From contig NZ_JABMCJ010000094.1 in assembly GCF_013359755.1 (NCBI RefSeq), positions 1 to 64,000 on the forward strand: a stretch of DNA of 64,000 nt, in the 5' to 3' direction. The translations under genes and the position numbers were made by a program. Shown piece by piece: positions 8,540 through 16,199 of this stretch. A model generated the notes under the pieces. That model did not search any database and was not told where the DNA came from. It worked only from the letters and a program-made list of their open reading frames with translations. The stretch comes from Tardiphaga robiniae. GTDB taxonomy: Bacteria > Pseudomonadota > Alphaproteobacteria > Rhizobiales > Xanthobacteraceae. Numbering within the stretch: position 1 is the stretch's first letter; the number at the start of each line of letters is the position of its first letter.

Positions 8540-9763
8540 TCAGGATTTCCAGACCGCAGTGCCCTTGGCGACGTCCTTCGGCCAGACCGTGACGAGCTCC
8601 TTGTTGCGCCATTGCGCCATGACGGGAACGGACAGGGTATTGAGGCCGGTGCTGTCGAATTCGACGGCGCCGCCGGTCATCGCCTTGGTCCAGCCACCGG
8701 TGAACTTCGCGCCGCGCAGCGCCATGGTGACATCCTCGGCCCTGGCCGACTTCGCCTTCTCGATCGCCTGCACCAGCACGTCGAGCGCGACGGCGTGTTC
8801 CAACGCCTCATGCACCATGAAGTAGCCAAAGCGCTTGCGGAAACGCTCGGTGAGATCCGGCGCGAGATCGTAATTGGCAGGCGCGATCGACAACACGTTC
8901 TCGGCGAATTCGCCGAGGCCCTTCTCGAAATCCGGAATGACATAACCGGCAGCACCACCGATGGCCGGGATCGTGATGCGCTGCTGGCGCATGGTGCGGA
9001 TCAGCAGCAGGCTGTCGTTGAGATAGGACACCGGGAAGACGGCCTGGGCACCGGACGCACGCAGTTTGTTGATCAACGGCGTGGTGTCGGTGATCCCCAG
9101 CGGATAGGCATCGTCCATCGCTATGTCGATATTGGCTGCCTTGGCAGCGGCACGAAGGCCGGCCGCCTGCGCAGTGCCATAGGCAGTGTCTTCATACATG
9201 ATCGCGATCTTGTCGATCTTGGCGCCGGATGCCTGCGCAATCGCCAGCGTGTAGTCGAGCTGCGCCTTGCCGAGCGCAGATGCCTTGGCGACGATCTGGA
9301 AGATGTTCTTGAAGCCGCGACCGGTGATCTGGTCGGCGAAGGACATGGTGAGCAGCGGAATGTCGCGACGCTCCGTGACTTCCGAAATCGCAATGGTCAG
9401 CGATGACGCGAATGCGCCGAGGATCGCGGTCACTTCGTTCTGGGTGATGAGGCGCTGCGCGACGGTGCCCGCGGTGGTCGGCGTCGAGGTCGCGTCCGCC
9501 ACGATCAGATTGATCTTGGCACCGCCGAGCGCCTTGATGCCGCCGGCTGCGTTGATCTCATCGGCGACCAGCTCGATGCCGTTGCGCGAATTGATGCCGA
9601 ACTGCGCATTGGCGCCCGACAGCGGCATGATCACGCCGATATTGACCGGCTTCGCCTGCGCGCGTGCCGACGAAACAATCATCGGGCTGGCCAGCAGAGA
9701 CGCGGTTCCGGCGAGCAGCGAACGTCGGCTCAGGCCACCACGATGGGAGGTTGTCTTGGACAT
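8540..9763 (-). CDS. ABC transporter substrate-binding protein, LivJ/K-like
   Basis: The 407-residue protein is the periplasmic receptor of the adjacent importer. Its N-terminus has a twin-arginine-like signal (SRRSLLAGTASLLASP, with SARAQA as cleavage region near residue 35), then the periplasmic-binding fold beginning NIGVIMPLSGANAQFG. It falls in the broad family that binds amino acids, amides, urea or aromatic acids. Since the operon also carries a PcaC-like gene and lies near an amidohydrolase, an aromatic acid or amide is more likely than leucine, but that is inference. It is the first gene of the operon and faces the GntR regulator across a 114-bp promoter region. Confidence 0.92.
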   Translation of the reverse strand: MSKTTSHRGGLSRRSLLAGTASLLASPMIVSSARAQAKPVNIGVIMPLSGANAQFGINSRNGIELVADEINAAGGIKALGGAKINLIVADATSTPTTAGTVAQRLITQNEVTAILGAFASSLTIAISEVTERRDIPLLTMSFADQITGRGFKNIFQIVAKASALGKAQLDYTLAIAQASGAKIDKIAIMYEDTAYGTAQAAGLRAAAKAANIDIAMDDAYPLGITDTTPLINKLRASGAQAVFPVSYLNDSLLLIRTMRQQRITIPAIGGAAGYVIPDFEKGLGEFAENVLSIAPANYDLAPDLTERFRKRFGYFMVHEALEHAVALDVLVQAIEKAKSARAEDVTMALRGAKFTGGWTKAMTGGAVEFDSTGLNTLSVPVMAQWRNKELVTVWPKDVAKGTAVWKS

Positions 9764-9832
9764 GGGCGTTTTCTCCGAATGCAGAACGGCCTTTGCGGCT
9801 TCGTCGGCAATTCGACATAAAACAGACGAGCG

Positions 9833-9875
9833 GTCAAGCTGCTTGACAGATTGTCTGATAGGCGGTCAACTTGAC
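9833..9875. promoter_or_regulatory. Two tandem palindromes in the liv / gntR intergenic region
   Basis: A perfect palindrome GTCAAGC-T-GCTTGAC lies at 9833-9847 and a second, GTCAA-C-TTGAC, at 9865-9875, just before the gntR ATG at 9878. Their centres (9840 and 9870) are 30 bp apart, close to three helix turns, so both face the same side of the DNA. Between them is ATTGTCTGATAG, which resembles FCD-type GntR half-sites. They are good candidates for operators of the divergent regulator. The TTGACA at 9843-9848 could also be a -35 element for gntR. Confidence 0.55.
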
Positions 9876-9877
9876 GC

Positions 9878-10561
9878 ATGGCAAAGATCGAATCGGACCT
9901 GAATGTCTCGCGGGAATCGACCAGCCTGCGACTGCTGGTTGAAAATCGACTACGCTCTGCAATCGGTAGCGGGCTGTTCAAGCCTGGCCAGCGGCTGATC
10001 GAGCGTGAGCTGTGCGAACAGGTCGGCGTCGGCCGCACCTCGATCCGCGAGGCGCTCCGGCAACTAGAGGCAGAGGGCCTCGTCACCACGATCCCGCATC
10101 GCGGCCCGATCGTCAGCACCATCAGCGTCGAGGAAGCCGAACAGCTCTACGATCTGCGTGCGCTGCTGGAGGGTTATGCCGGCCGCGAATGTGCGCGGCT
10201 GCGCGATCCGGAGATTATCGGACGGTTGCGCAAACAGTTCGTCCAGATGGGCGCCGTTGCCGGTCAGGAAGACCGCAGCGACCTGTTGGCCGCCAAGACT
10301 GAATTCTATGCTGCGCTGCTCGAAGGCTGCGGCAATGTTTTCGTCGAACGCTTTCTGAAGATGCTGCTGAACCGCGTCACGGTACTGCGCATGACATCGA
10401 TGACCCAGTCCAATCGCATCGGCCGCAGTCTTGCCGAAATCGAGACCATCCTTGTGGCGATCGAGGCCGGCGACGAAGATGGCGCCGAGCAGGCTTGCGT
10501 CCAGCACATCAAGAATGCCGCCGCGATAGCGCTGGAAGCGTTGCGGCGCGATAATCCCTGA
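9878..10561 (+). CDS. GntR family transcriptional regulator, FCD (FadR-type) subfamily
   Basis: The 227-residue regulator has an N-terminal winged helix (residues about 15-80; RELCEQVGVGRTSIREALRQLEAEG is the recognition region, here split across residues 43 to 67) and a helical FCD ligand-binding domain with conserved Asp/His-type metal-site positions. It is transcribed divergently from the liv operon and is followed in the same direction by the dehydrogenase and hydrolase genes. It is therefore the likely local regulator, responding to the imported compound or a metabolite of it. Two palindromes immediately before the start suggest autoregulation. Confidence 0.92.
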   Translation: MAKIESDLNVSRESTSLRLLVENRLRSAIGSGLFKPGQRLIERELCEQVGVGRTSIREALRQLEAEGLVTTIPHRGPIVSTISVEEAEQLYDLRALLEGYAGRECARLRDPEIIGRLRKQFVQMGAVAGQEDRSDLLAAKTEFYAALLEGCGNVFVERFLKMLLNRVTVLRMTSMTQSNRIGRSLAEIETILVAIEAGDEDGAEQACVQHIKNAAAIALEALRRDNP

Positions 10562-10622
10562 CAAGCGCGATCACCTGCCGCGCCAGATATCGCATAAAAT
10601 AAGAACTTGAAGAGGAACGCCC

Positions 10623-11513
10623 GTGTCGAATTCAGCCGCCATCAATCCGCCCGCCAAGATCGCCGTCATCGGCCTCGGCAATATGGGACGCCCCATGGCC
10701 GCATGCATTGCGCGCGCAGGCTATCAGGTGGTTGGCTTCGATACGTTTGCAGAAGCCCGCGCCAAATATGCCGAAGCCGGCGGCACGTCAGCTGCGACCG
10801 TCGATGAAGCCGTTAAGGACGCAGCCGCGGTCATCACGCTGCTGCCAGATGGCAAGATCGTGCGCGCGGCCGTGGAAGGCTTCAAGGCGAAGCTCGCGCC
10901 GGGCACGGTGGTGATCGATATGAGCTCCTCCGCTCCGATGGGCACGCGCGCGCTCGGCGAAGAACTGATCGCGGCAGGCCTTGCTTTCATCGACGCACCG
11001 GTGTCGGGCGGCGTGAAACGCGCCGTCGACGGCACGCTGGCGATCATGGCCGGCGGCGACGGCAAGACCATCGATCGCGCCGATCCCATGCTGAATGCCA
11101 TAGGCAAGTCGGTGTTCCGCACCGGTCCGCTCGGCTCCGGTCACGCCGCCAAGGCATTGAACAACTACGTCTCGGCAGCAGGCCTCGCCGCTGCCGCCGA
11201 AGCCGTTGCCATCGGTGGAAAGTTCGGCATCGATCCGAATGTCCTCGTCGACGTGTTGAATGCCTCCACCGGGCGCAACAATTCGACCGAAAACAAGCTC
11301 AAGCAGTTCATCATTCCCGAGAAATACACATCGGGATTTGGGCTGGCCTTGATGGCGAAAGATATCCGCACCGCCGACGAGCTCGCACACCAGATCGGCG
11401 TCAGCGCGCCGCTGGCAGACGAAGTCGCTGCATTGTGGGATGCTGCACTGGAGAAACTCGGACCGTCGGCCGACCATGTCGAGATTGGCCGCTATCTCAC
11501 TGCCAGGAAGTAG
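10623..11513 (+). CDS. NAD(P)-dependent beta-hydroxyacid dehydrogenase (HIBADH/GarR family)
   Basis: The 296-residue enzyme has an N-terminal Rossmann fold with the nucleotide loop GLGNMGRPMA (residues 18-27), the substrate motif DAPVSGGVKRAVDGTL near residue 122, and the catalytic lysine in GHAAKALNNY near residue 178. The family includes 3-hydroxyisobutyrate, tartronate-semialdehyde and related dehydrogenases. The start codon is GTG with an AGAGGAA site upstream. It lies 61 bases after the GntR gene and a few bases before the alpha/beta hydrolase, suggesting one transcript for a catabolic route. The exact hydroxyacid is not deducible. Confidence 0.9.
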   Translation: MSNSAAINPPAKIAVIGLGNMGRPMAACIARAGYQVVGFDTFAEARAKYAEAGGTSAATVDEAVKDAAAVITLLPDGKIVRAAVEGFKAKLAPGTVVIDMSSSAPMGTRALGEELIAAGLAFIDAPVSGGVKRAVDGTLAIMAGGDGKTIDRADPMLNAIGKSVFRTGPLGSGHAAKALNNYVSAAGLAAAAEAVAIGGKFGIDPNVLVDVLNASTGRNNSTENKLKQFIIPEKYTSGFGLALMAKDIRTADELAHQIGVSAPLADEVAALWDAALEKLGPSADHVEIGRYLTARK

Positions 11514-11519
11514 GTAACG

Positions 11520-12752
11520 TTGGGCATGGGCCTGATCGACGAGCTTCGCAATCGACTTGCGGTCGCGATTGCCGCGCCGGAGGTGCAGTCTTTTGCGCGC
11601 GGACTGGATCTTGAAATTCAGTTTGGGATCGATGAGACCGCCGTCGCGATCGCTTGTCGCAACAACCAGCCGGTTGTCAGTATACCCAGCAATGCGCCGG
11701 ATATCGCGCTATCTGGACCAGCCACAGCATGGCTGAAGGTGCTGGCGCCCTGCCCGCCGCCGACCTATCATTCGTTTTCATCGATCCAACTGCGCAACAC
11801 CAGCTTCACCGTGACCGGCGATGCGCTGGTTGTTGCGCAGGCCCGCGCATTTCTCGAGGCCGTATTCGCGAATCTGACGACGCCGGCCGCGCATGGGGTC
11901 GAAGTCGATCTCACGCGCCTTGAGGGCCGCTATCACCGCGTGCACAGCGCCGGCGGACAGATTGCCGAAATCTATTCAGAGGCCACGGGCACCGGCAGGC
12001 CAGTGCTGTGCCTCCACACAGCCGGAGCGGATACGCGGCAGTTTCACGGCGTGATGTGCGATCCCGAACTCGGGCGCGACTGGCGCCTGATCGGCTTCGA
12101 CATGCCGCATCACGGCCGCTCGATGCCGCCCATCGGCTGGGATGGCAGCATCTATCAGCTCGATCAGCCGACCTATCTGGACTGGTGCGCGAGCTTTATC
12201 GAACAGGCGATCGGTGAACCCGTTGTGGTGATGGGCTGCTCGATGGGCGCCGGCATCGCCATGGCGCTCGCCGCAGAGCGACCTGATCTCGTTAAAGCCG
12301 TGATCGCGCTCGAAGCGCCTGTGCGCCCACGCGGCCGTCGGAACGAGTATCTCACGCATGCACGCGTCAATGGCGGCTGGCATTCGGCAGCCTATGTGCG
12401 CGGATTGATGAGCCCGTCCAGCCCCACTGAGGATCGCCGACGCGCTGCCTGGATCTATTCGCAGGGTGCGCCGGGCATCTATGACGGCGATCTGGCTTTC
12501 TATTCGGACGAGTTCGACGGCGAGCAGACCGCCAAGCTCATCGATGGCCACAAGATCCCCGTATATCTCCTGATCGGTCACTACGACTTCTCCGCCACCG
12601 TGAGCGATGCCTACGCGCTCGCCGAATGGATCGAGGGCGCCGTGGTGACAGAGATGCCGGAGCTCGGGCATTTTCCGATGACAGAGAATCCGCCGAAAAT
12701 GCTGGACTATCTGGGTCCCGTCTTCCAGGCACTGCGGAGTTTGCCGCTTTGA
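11520..12752 (+). CDS. Alpha/beta hydrolase with an N-terminal extension
   Basis: The 410-residue protein has an alpha/beta hydrolase domain from about residue 155 onward. The nucleophile elbow is GCSMGAG (near residue 242), the oxyanion region is LCLHTAGADTR, and the last His is in ELGHFPM near residue 384. The first 130-150 residues are an unusual extension of mixed alpha/beta character that I do not recognise; similar length seems normal for this subgroup only if the extension is a lipid-carrier-like domain, which I cannot prove. The start is TTG 11520 or ATG 11526, both preceded by AGGTAA. It follows the dehydrogenase by six bases and is the last gene of the GntR-led unit. Confidence 0.85.
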   Translation: MGMGLIDELRNRLAVAIAAPEVQSFARGLDLEIQFGIDETAVAIACRNNQPVVSIPSNAPDIALSGPATAWLKVLAPCPPPTYHSFSSIQLRNTSFTVTGDALVVAQARAFLEAVFANLTTPAAHGVEVDLTRLEGRYHRVHSAGGQIAEIYSEATGTGRPVLCLHTAGADTRQFHGVMCDPELGRDWRLIGFDMPHHGRSMPPIGWDGSIYQLDQPTYLDWCASFIEQAIGEPVVVMGCSMGAGIAMALAAERPDLVKAVIALEAPVRPRGRRNEYLTHARVNGGWHSAAYVRGLMSPSSPTEDRRRAAWIYSQGAPGIYDGDLAFYSDEFDGEQTAKLIDGHKIPVYLLIGHYDFSATVSDAYALAEWIEGAVVTEMPELGHFPMTENPPKMLDYLGPVFQALRSLPL

Positions 12753-12763
12753 CTTCGCGGAAA

Positions 12764-12931
12764 TCAATCCGGCGGCTGCAGCCCCGGTGACGCCACCCAA
12801 TTTTCGACCTTCGCGTAAAACCGAAACTGCTGTGCTTTCTTAAGCAACTCGTCTCTCTTCGGGCCGGGCTCCAAGGCGTCAGCTCGCTCAGCGCAATTTT
12901 TCGCCATTCGCGCGTAGTCACTGGGTGTCAT
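12764..12931 (-). CDS. Small hypothetical protein (55 aa)
   Basis: A short ORF begins MTPSDYARMAKNCAERAD, has a run of charged helical sequence and ends in LQPPD. It has GGGGGA eight bases before the ATG at 12931. Small proteins with an (S/E)DYxxMAxxCAExA opening are frequent in Bradyrhizobium and relatives and have no assigned function. It is convergent with the hydrolase gene. Its A+T content is higher than that of the catabolic genes to the left. Coding status is likely but rests on start, ribosome site and composition. Confidence 0.6.
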   Translation of the reverse strand: MTPSDYARMAKNCAERADALEPGPKRDELLKKAQQFRFYAKVENWVASPGLQPPD

Positions 12932-13042
12932 ATGCGAATCCCCCGATTCGGCGTTGGCATACTACCAATCTAAATCTGGGCGAAAATTAGTTCTGAAGAT
13001 CAATCTTAAGCCGGCGCGATATCTGAGTATTCACAGACACGG

Positions 13043-14020
13043 CTACATCGACGTTTTTTGTGCCACCATGACGGTCGGATCGGCCAGGCTCGGTACGACG
13101 ATCAATCTCTTCACGGCGCCTGCCTTGTAGGCCTGCAAGAACGTTGCGTAGTCCTTGAACGATACGCAACCGTTCGAATCTCCCTTTGGTCCCATCAGGT
13201 AGCTGTGCGTAAGCAATCCGGCGCGGCCAAACAGATCACCTTGACCCACCGGCTTCATTCTCAATGCTTCAACGCCGTGAAACGGCTTCTCTCGCTTGCT
13301 CAGTTCATATATCTGCGGTGGCGTCGCGCCTCGATCATGGACATGGACTTGCGCTGGATCGTCCATCAGATCGCCAAGTCCGGAGTGAGCCTCGAGCCTC
13401 GTTCCGTCGGGCATGTAAACGGTGCGCGCGGAAATGTCGTAAAGTGCCGTCCGCGTTTCCGCCAACGTTGGAGGTGCACTGTCCTTTCCGTCACCGGAGA
13501 TTCCACCCTCGGGTGACGCAGATGCCAAAACAGTTTCAGACGGCTGTAGCATCGCGAAGACTTTTTTAAGTGCTGCGCTCACGTTGGACAAAGGATCAGA
13601 CGGTGTTGACGCTTGATCGGGCAGAGACACAGCAATCAAATTGGCCGCTGACGGTCGGACTCTCGGTAGCGGCACTTTTCCATTCACCGCCGAGATTCCG
13701 AGCGAACTGTCGGCGGGAAGCACTGGCTGCGATCGCATTGCTTGCGCGAGCTGCGACTTAGCCCGCTGAACTTCCAATTCGACATTAGAAGCCGACACTT
13801 CAAAATCAAACGCTTGTGGAAAACGCTGAACGAACGAGACGTCGTCGAGCTGGGGACTACTTGGATTTTTGGCCTTAAAGAAGCTCAGTACATTTTGAGG
13901 CTCTCGAACATACGCGCATAACGTCAGGGCCGCAGCGAGGGCTCCGACAGACGCAGCAGCGATAACAATTCGAGATCTACGCAATTGATGCCCCGGACAC
14001 GACGCAAAAAGGCTACCCAA
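13043..14020 (-). CDS. DUF2778 (Tlde1-like) domain protein, membrane anchored
   Basis: The 325-residue protein has an N-terminal membrane segment (about residues 19-38, IVIAAASVGALAAALTLCAY), a long low-complexity linker, and a C-terminal DUF2778 domain from about residue 185. The domain shows YDISARTVYMPDG, EAHSGLGDLMDDP and the paired catalytic-looking LLTHSYLMG and GDSNGCVSF, in which His and Cys match the L,D-transpeptidase-like active site. In Salmonella the same domain (Tlde1) acts as a type VI toxin on peptidoglycan, but anchored copies without secretion genes are frequent in rhizobia and probably have a housekeeping cell-wall role. No immunity or secretion gene is adjacent. Its codon composition is more AT-rich than its neighbours, and it sits next to tRNA-Ser. 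Confidence 0.82.
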   Translation of the reverse strand: MGSLFASCPGHQLRRSRIVIAAASVGALAAALTLCAYVREPQNVLSFFKAKNPSSPQLDDVSFVQRFPQAFDFEVSASNVELEVQRAKSQLAQAMRSQPVLPADSSLGISAVNGKVPLPRVRPSAANLIAVSLPDQASTPSDPLSNVSAALKKVFAMLQPSETVLASASPEGGISGDGKDSAPPTLAETRTALYDISARTVYMPDGTRLEAHSGLGDLMDDPAQVHVHDRGATPPQIYELSKREKPFHGVEALRMKPVGQGDLFGRAGLLTHSYLMGPKGDSNGCVSFKDYATFLQAYKAGAVKRLIVVPSLADPTVMVAQKTSM

Positions 14021-14259
14021 TGATTCAGGCTCAAATCAAGCCAACGAGCCTGACGTATTAGGCCATTTTGGCCTTGCCAGACTTTGCGCCATTCAGGAAG
14101 GTCCGTCTCCCAGAGCGAGAGATTCCTTTTCCAATCCGGCCTGCCGATACAGGCTCCTTAAAAACCTGGCCATCGACGCAGGCGTCATCCTGTTACCGCG
14201 CGCGGGACGCGGAAGGACGACGGCCGGCTCGCAATGGATCAGATGGTTAGGAGGGGTGC

Positions 14260-14349
14260 TGGCGGAGAGAGTGGGATTCGAACCCACGGTACGGTTTCCC
14301 GCACACACGCTTTCCAAGCGTGCGCCTTAAGCCACTCGGCCATCTCTCC
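14260..14349 (-). tRNA. tRNA-Ser (GGA anticodon)
   Basis: On the minus strand the sequence starts GGAGAGATGGCCGAG and ends with TCTCTCCGCCA, the CCA being encoded. The anticodon loop TTGGAAA (14311-14317) gives GGA, flanked by a CACGC/GCGTG stem. The T arm GTGGGTTCGAATCCCAC is perfect, and the 90-nt length with a long variable arm fits serine. Confidence 0.97.
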
Positions 14350-14391
14350 GGCGCGCCTTCTCATGACGGGCCGGAGCGAGATTTGCAAGGG

Positions 14392-14417
14392 ACCGCCGGC
14401 CCGGCCCGGCGGTTTTT
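14392..14417 (+). terminator. Intrinsic-terminator-like hairpin reading rightward
   Basis: ACCGCCGG (14392-14399) and CCGGCGGT (14406-14413) form a perfect 8-bp GC-rich stem with a six-base loop, followed by TTTTT (14413-14417). It has the form of a rho-independent terminator for plus-strand transcription, although both neighbouring genes (otsA and tRNA-Ser) are on the minus strand. It may stop antisense transcripts. Confidence 0.45.
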
Positions 14418-14570
14418 CTCAAATTATTGAAGGATATAGGGAATTCGGGGGAGCCTTGGCGCCGCCTGCTGGCCCTGGCGAGCGGCGAATCGGCTTGCGA
14501 TGCGTCGGCACAGCAATCCCCGCGCCAGCGCGCCGCGGCCCCCCCCATTTCGCCTGGCTGGCGCCGCGGC

Positions 14571-16043
14571 TCAGTGGAACCGGCTACCGACCCCAGCACC
14601 CAGCGATTGGACCGGCCAGAGTACGGCCGGCTCAACCGGCAGCGTTTCCACCGGCGTCTTGTCATTGGCGACATGGGCCTGCTGAAGCGCCTCGACGAAA
14701 TCGGCGAACCAGTCCTGAATGGTGCCGGCGCGCAGCTTCGCCATCATGGCTTCCCAGCGCATGCGGCGCTCCAGCAACGGCATCGAAAATGCGGTCGCGA
14801 TGGTGCGCGCCATGCCGTCCACATCATGCGGATTGACCAGCAGGGCCGTATCGAGCTCGTTGGCGGCGCCGGCATATTTCGACAGCACCAGCACACCGGG
14901 ATCGACCGGGTTCTGCGCAGCGACATATTCCTTGGCGACCAGATTCATGCCGTCATGCAGCGGCGTCACCAGGCCGACCTGCGCGGTGCGATAGAGGCCA
15001 GCGAGCACGGTCTGGCTGAAGCCCTTGTTGAGATAGCGGATCGGCGTCCAGTCAACTTCGCCGTGACGCCCGTTAATATCGCTCACCAGCTTCGCAAGCT
15101 GGTTCTGCAGATCGCCATAGGCCTCGATCGTGCCGCGCGACAGCGTCGCGATCTGCAACAACGAGACCGAGCGCTTGAGCTGCGGCTGCCGCGTCAGCAT
15201 GCGATCGAATGCATCGAGACGATTGACGAGGCCCTTGGAGTAATCGACGCGATCGACGCCGATGGCGAGTTTCTCGCCGTTCAGGCTGCGGCGCAGCCGC
15301 GACACATCTGGATGCGACGCCGCCTTGGCGGCATGCGCAGCAAACTTCGCGGGATCGATGCCGATCGGAAATACCGCACAGCGCGACACGCCGTAACGCG
15401 ACATCACCACACCACCCGTCGTGTCCAGACCGAGCTCGCTATCGACATAAGACAGGAAGTTGTCGCGATCACCTTCGGTCTGGAAGCCGATCAGATCATA
15501 AGCGAGCATTGCCTCGACCAGTTCGCGATGATGCGGCACGCCGCCAAAAATATCGCGTGCCGGCCACGGCGTATGCAGGAAAAAACCCAGCGGATGCGTC
15601 ACGCCAAGCGCGCGCAATTCTGCGCCGAGCGCAAGGAAATGGTAATCCTGAATCCAGAACGCGGTATCGGGCTTGCGGAACCGCAGCAGCGCGCGCGCGA
15701 AGAACGAATTCACTTCGCGATACGACTGATAATCATCGTGCGACGTGCAGATCAGGTCGGTACGGGAGTGCAGCGCAGGCCAAAGCGCTGAATTGGCGAA
15801 GCCTTCGTAATAGCCACCGTAATGCGCGGCAGGCAGATCGAGCATTGCCAGCGCACCGGCGCCCAGCGCCTCAATTTCGGCAAACGGTTCCTTTTGCGCG
15901 CCGTCGCGCACGCGGCCGCTGGAACCCACCCAAATCGCGCCAGATTTCTCCACCACGGGCAGCAAGGCTGCTGCCAGACCGCCGGTCATCGGCTCATTCG
16001 CCGAAGCGCGCGATACTCGGTTTGAGACTACGACGAGATTCAC
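14571..16043 (-). CDS. otsA: Trehalose-6-phosphate synthase
   Basis: The 490-residue glycosyltransferase (GT20) joins UDP-glucose and glucose-6-phosphate to trehalose-6-phosphate, a step in osmotic and desiccation protection. Family features are VVVSNRVS at residues 5-12, GGLAAALLP, the YKGF-like region here IWVGSSGRV, WIQDYHFLALGAELR near 130, and VLSKYAGAANEL near 360. The start is GTG 16043, because AGGAGGGG lies five bases upstream; an ATG 21 bases earlier lacks such a site. An exact EcfG promoter sits 31 bases before this start, so it can be transcribed apart from otsB upstream. Confidence 0.95.
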   Translation of the reverse strand: MNLVVVSNRVSRASANEPMTGGLAAALLPVVEKSGAIWVGSSGRVRDGAQKEPFAEIEALGAGALAMLDLPAAHYGGYYEGFANSALWPALHSRTDLICTSHDDYQSYREVNSFFARALLRFRKPDTAFWIQDYHFLALGAELRALGVTHPLGFFLHTPWPARDIFGGVPHHRELVEAMLAYDLIGFQTEGDRDNFLSYVDSELGLDTTGGVVMSRYGVSRCAVFPIGIDPAKFAAHAAKAASHPDVSRLRRSLNGEKLAIGVDRVDYSKGLVNRLDAFDRMLTRQPQLKRSVSLLQIATLSRGTIEAYGDLQNQLAKLVSDINGRHGEVDWTPIRYLNKGFSQTVLAGLYRTAQVGLVTPLHDGMNLVAKEYVAAQNPVDPGVLVLSKYAGAANELDTALLVNPHDVDGMARTIATAFSMPLLERRMRWEAMMAKLRAGTIQDWFADFVEALQQAHVANDKTPVETLPVEPAVLWPVQSLGAGVGSRFH

Positions 16044-16073
16044 AGGGTCCCCTCCTGATTGCACACATCGATA

Positions 16074-16098
16074 AACGTCCGTTCATCAATATGGTTCC
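16074..16098 (-). promoter_or_regulatory. EcfG-type general stress promoter for otsA
   Basis: Read on the minus strand the sequence is GGAAC (16098-16094), a 16-bp spacer, then CGTT (16077-16074). This is an exact match to the GGAAC-N16/17-CGTT consensus of the alphaproteobacterial general stress sigma factor EcfG. The CGTT ends 31 bases before the otsA start, leaving room for a short leader with the AGGAGGGG site. Trehalose genes are known members of the EcfG regulon in relatives. Confidence 0.78.
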
Positions 16099-16142
16099 TC
16101 GTCACCATTCGACCCAATTGAAACCAAATTCGGGCACGCGAC

Positions 16143-16172
16143 GATGGAACTCACCTTTCAGTGAGTTCCATC
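16143..16172. promoter_or_regulatory. Perfect 12-bp hairpin between otsB and otsA
   Basis: GATGGAACTCAC (16143-16154) and GTGAGTTCCATC (16161-16172) are exact reverse complements with a six-base loop. The structure lies downstream of the otsB stop and upstream of the otsA promoter. It has no T-run, so it might be a processing or stabilising stem, an operator, or a weak terminator that separates the two genes. Confidence 0.6.
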
Positions 16173-16199
16173 TGCATCGGTATCAAGACATGAGATGAA

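Noticed and set aside
13043-14020. DUF2778 protein as a type VI toxin
   Set aside because: It has its own membrane anchor and there are no type VI or immunity genes nearby, so a cell-wall housekeeping role is more likely.
12764-14349. Genomic island integrated at tRNA-Ser
   Set aside because: There is no integrase gene and no repeated tRNA end was found by eye; only composition and place suggest transfer.
14427-15791. 454-codon open frame opposite otsA
   Set aside because: otsA is unmistakable on the other strand; the plus-strand translation has no known domain.
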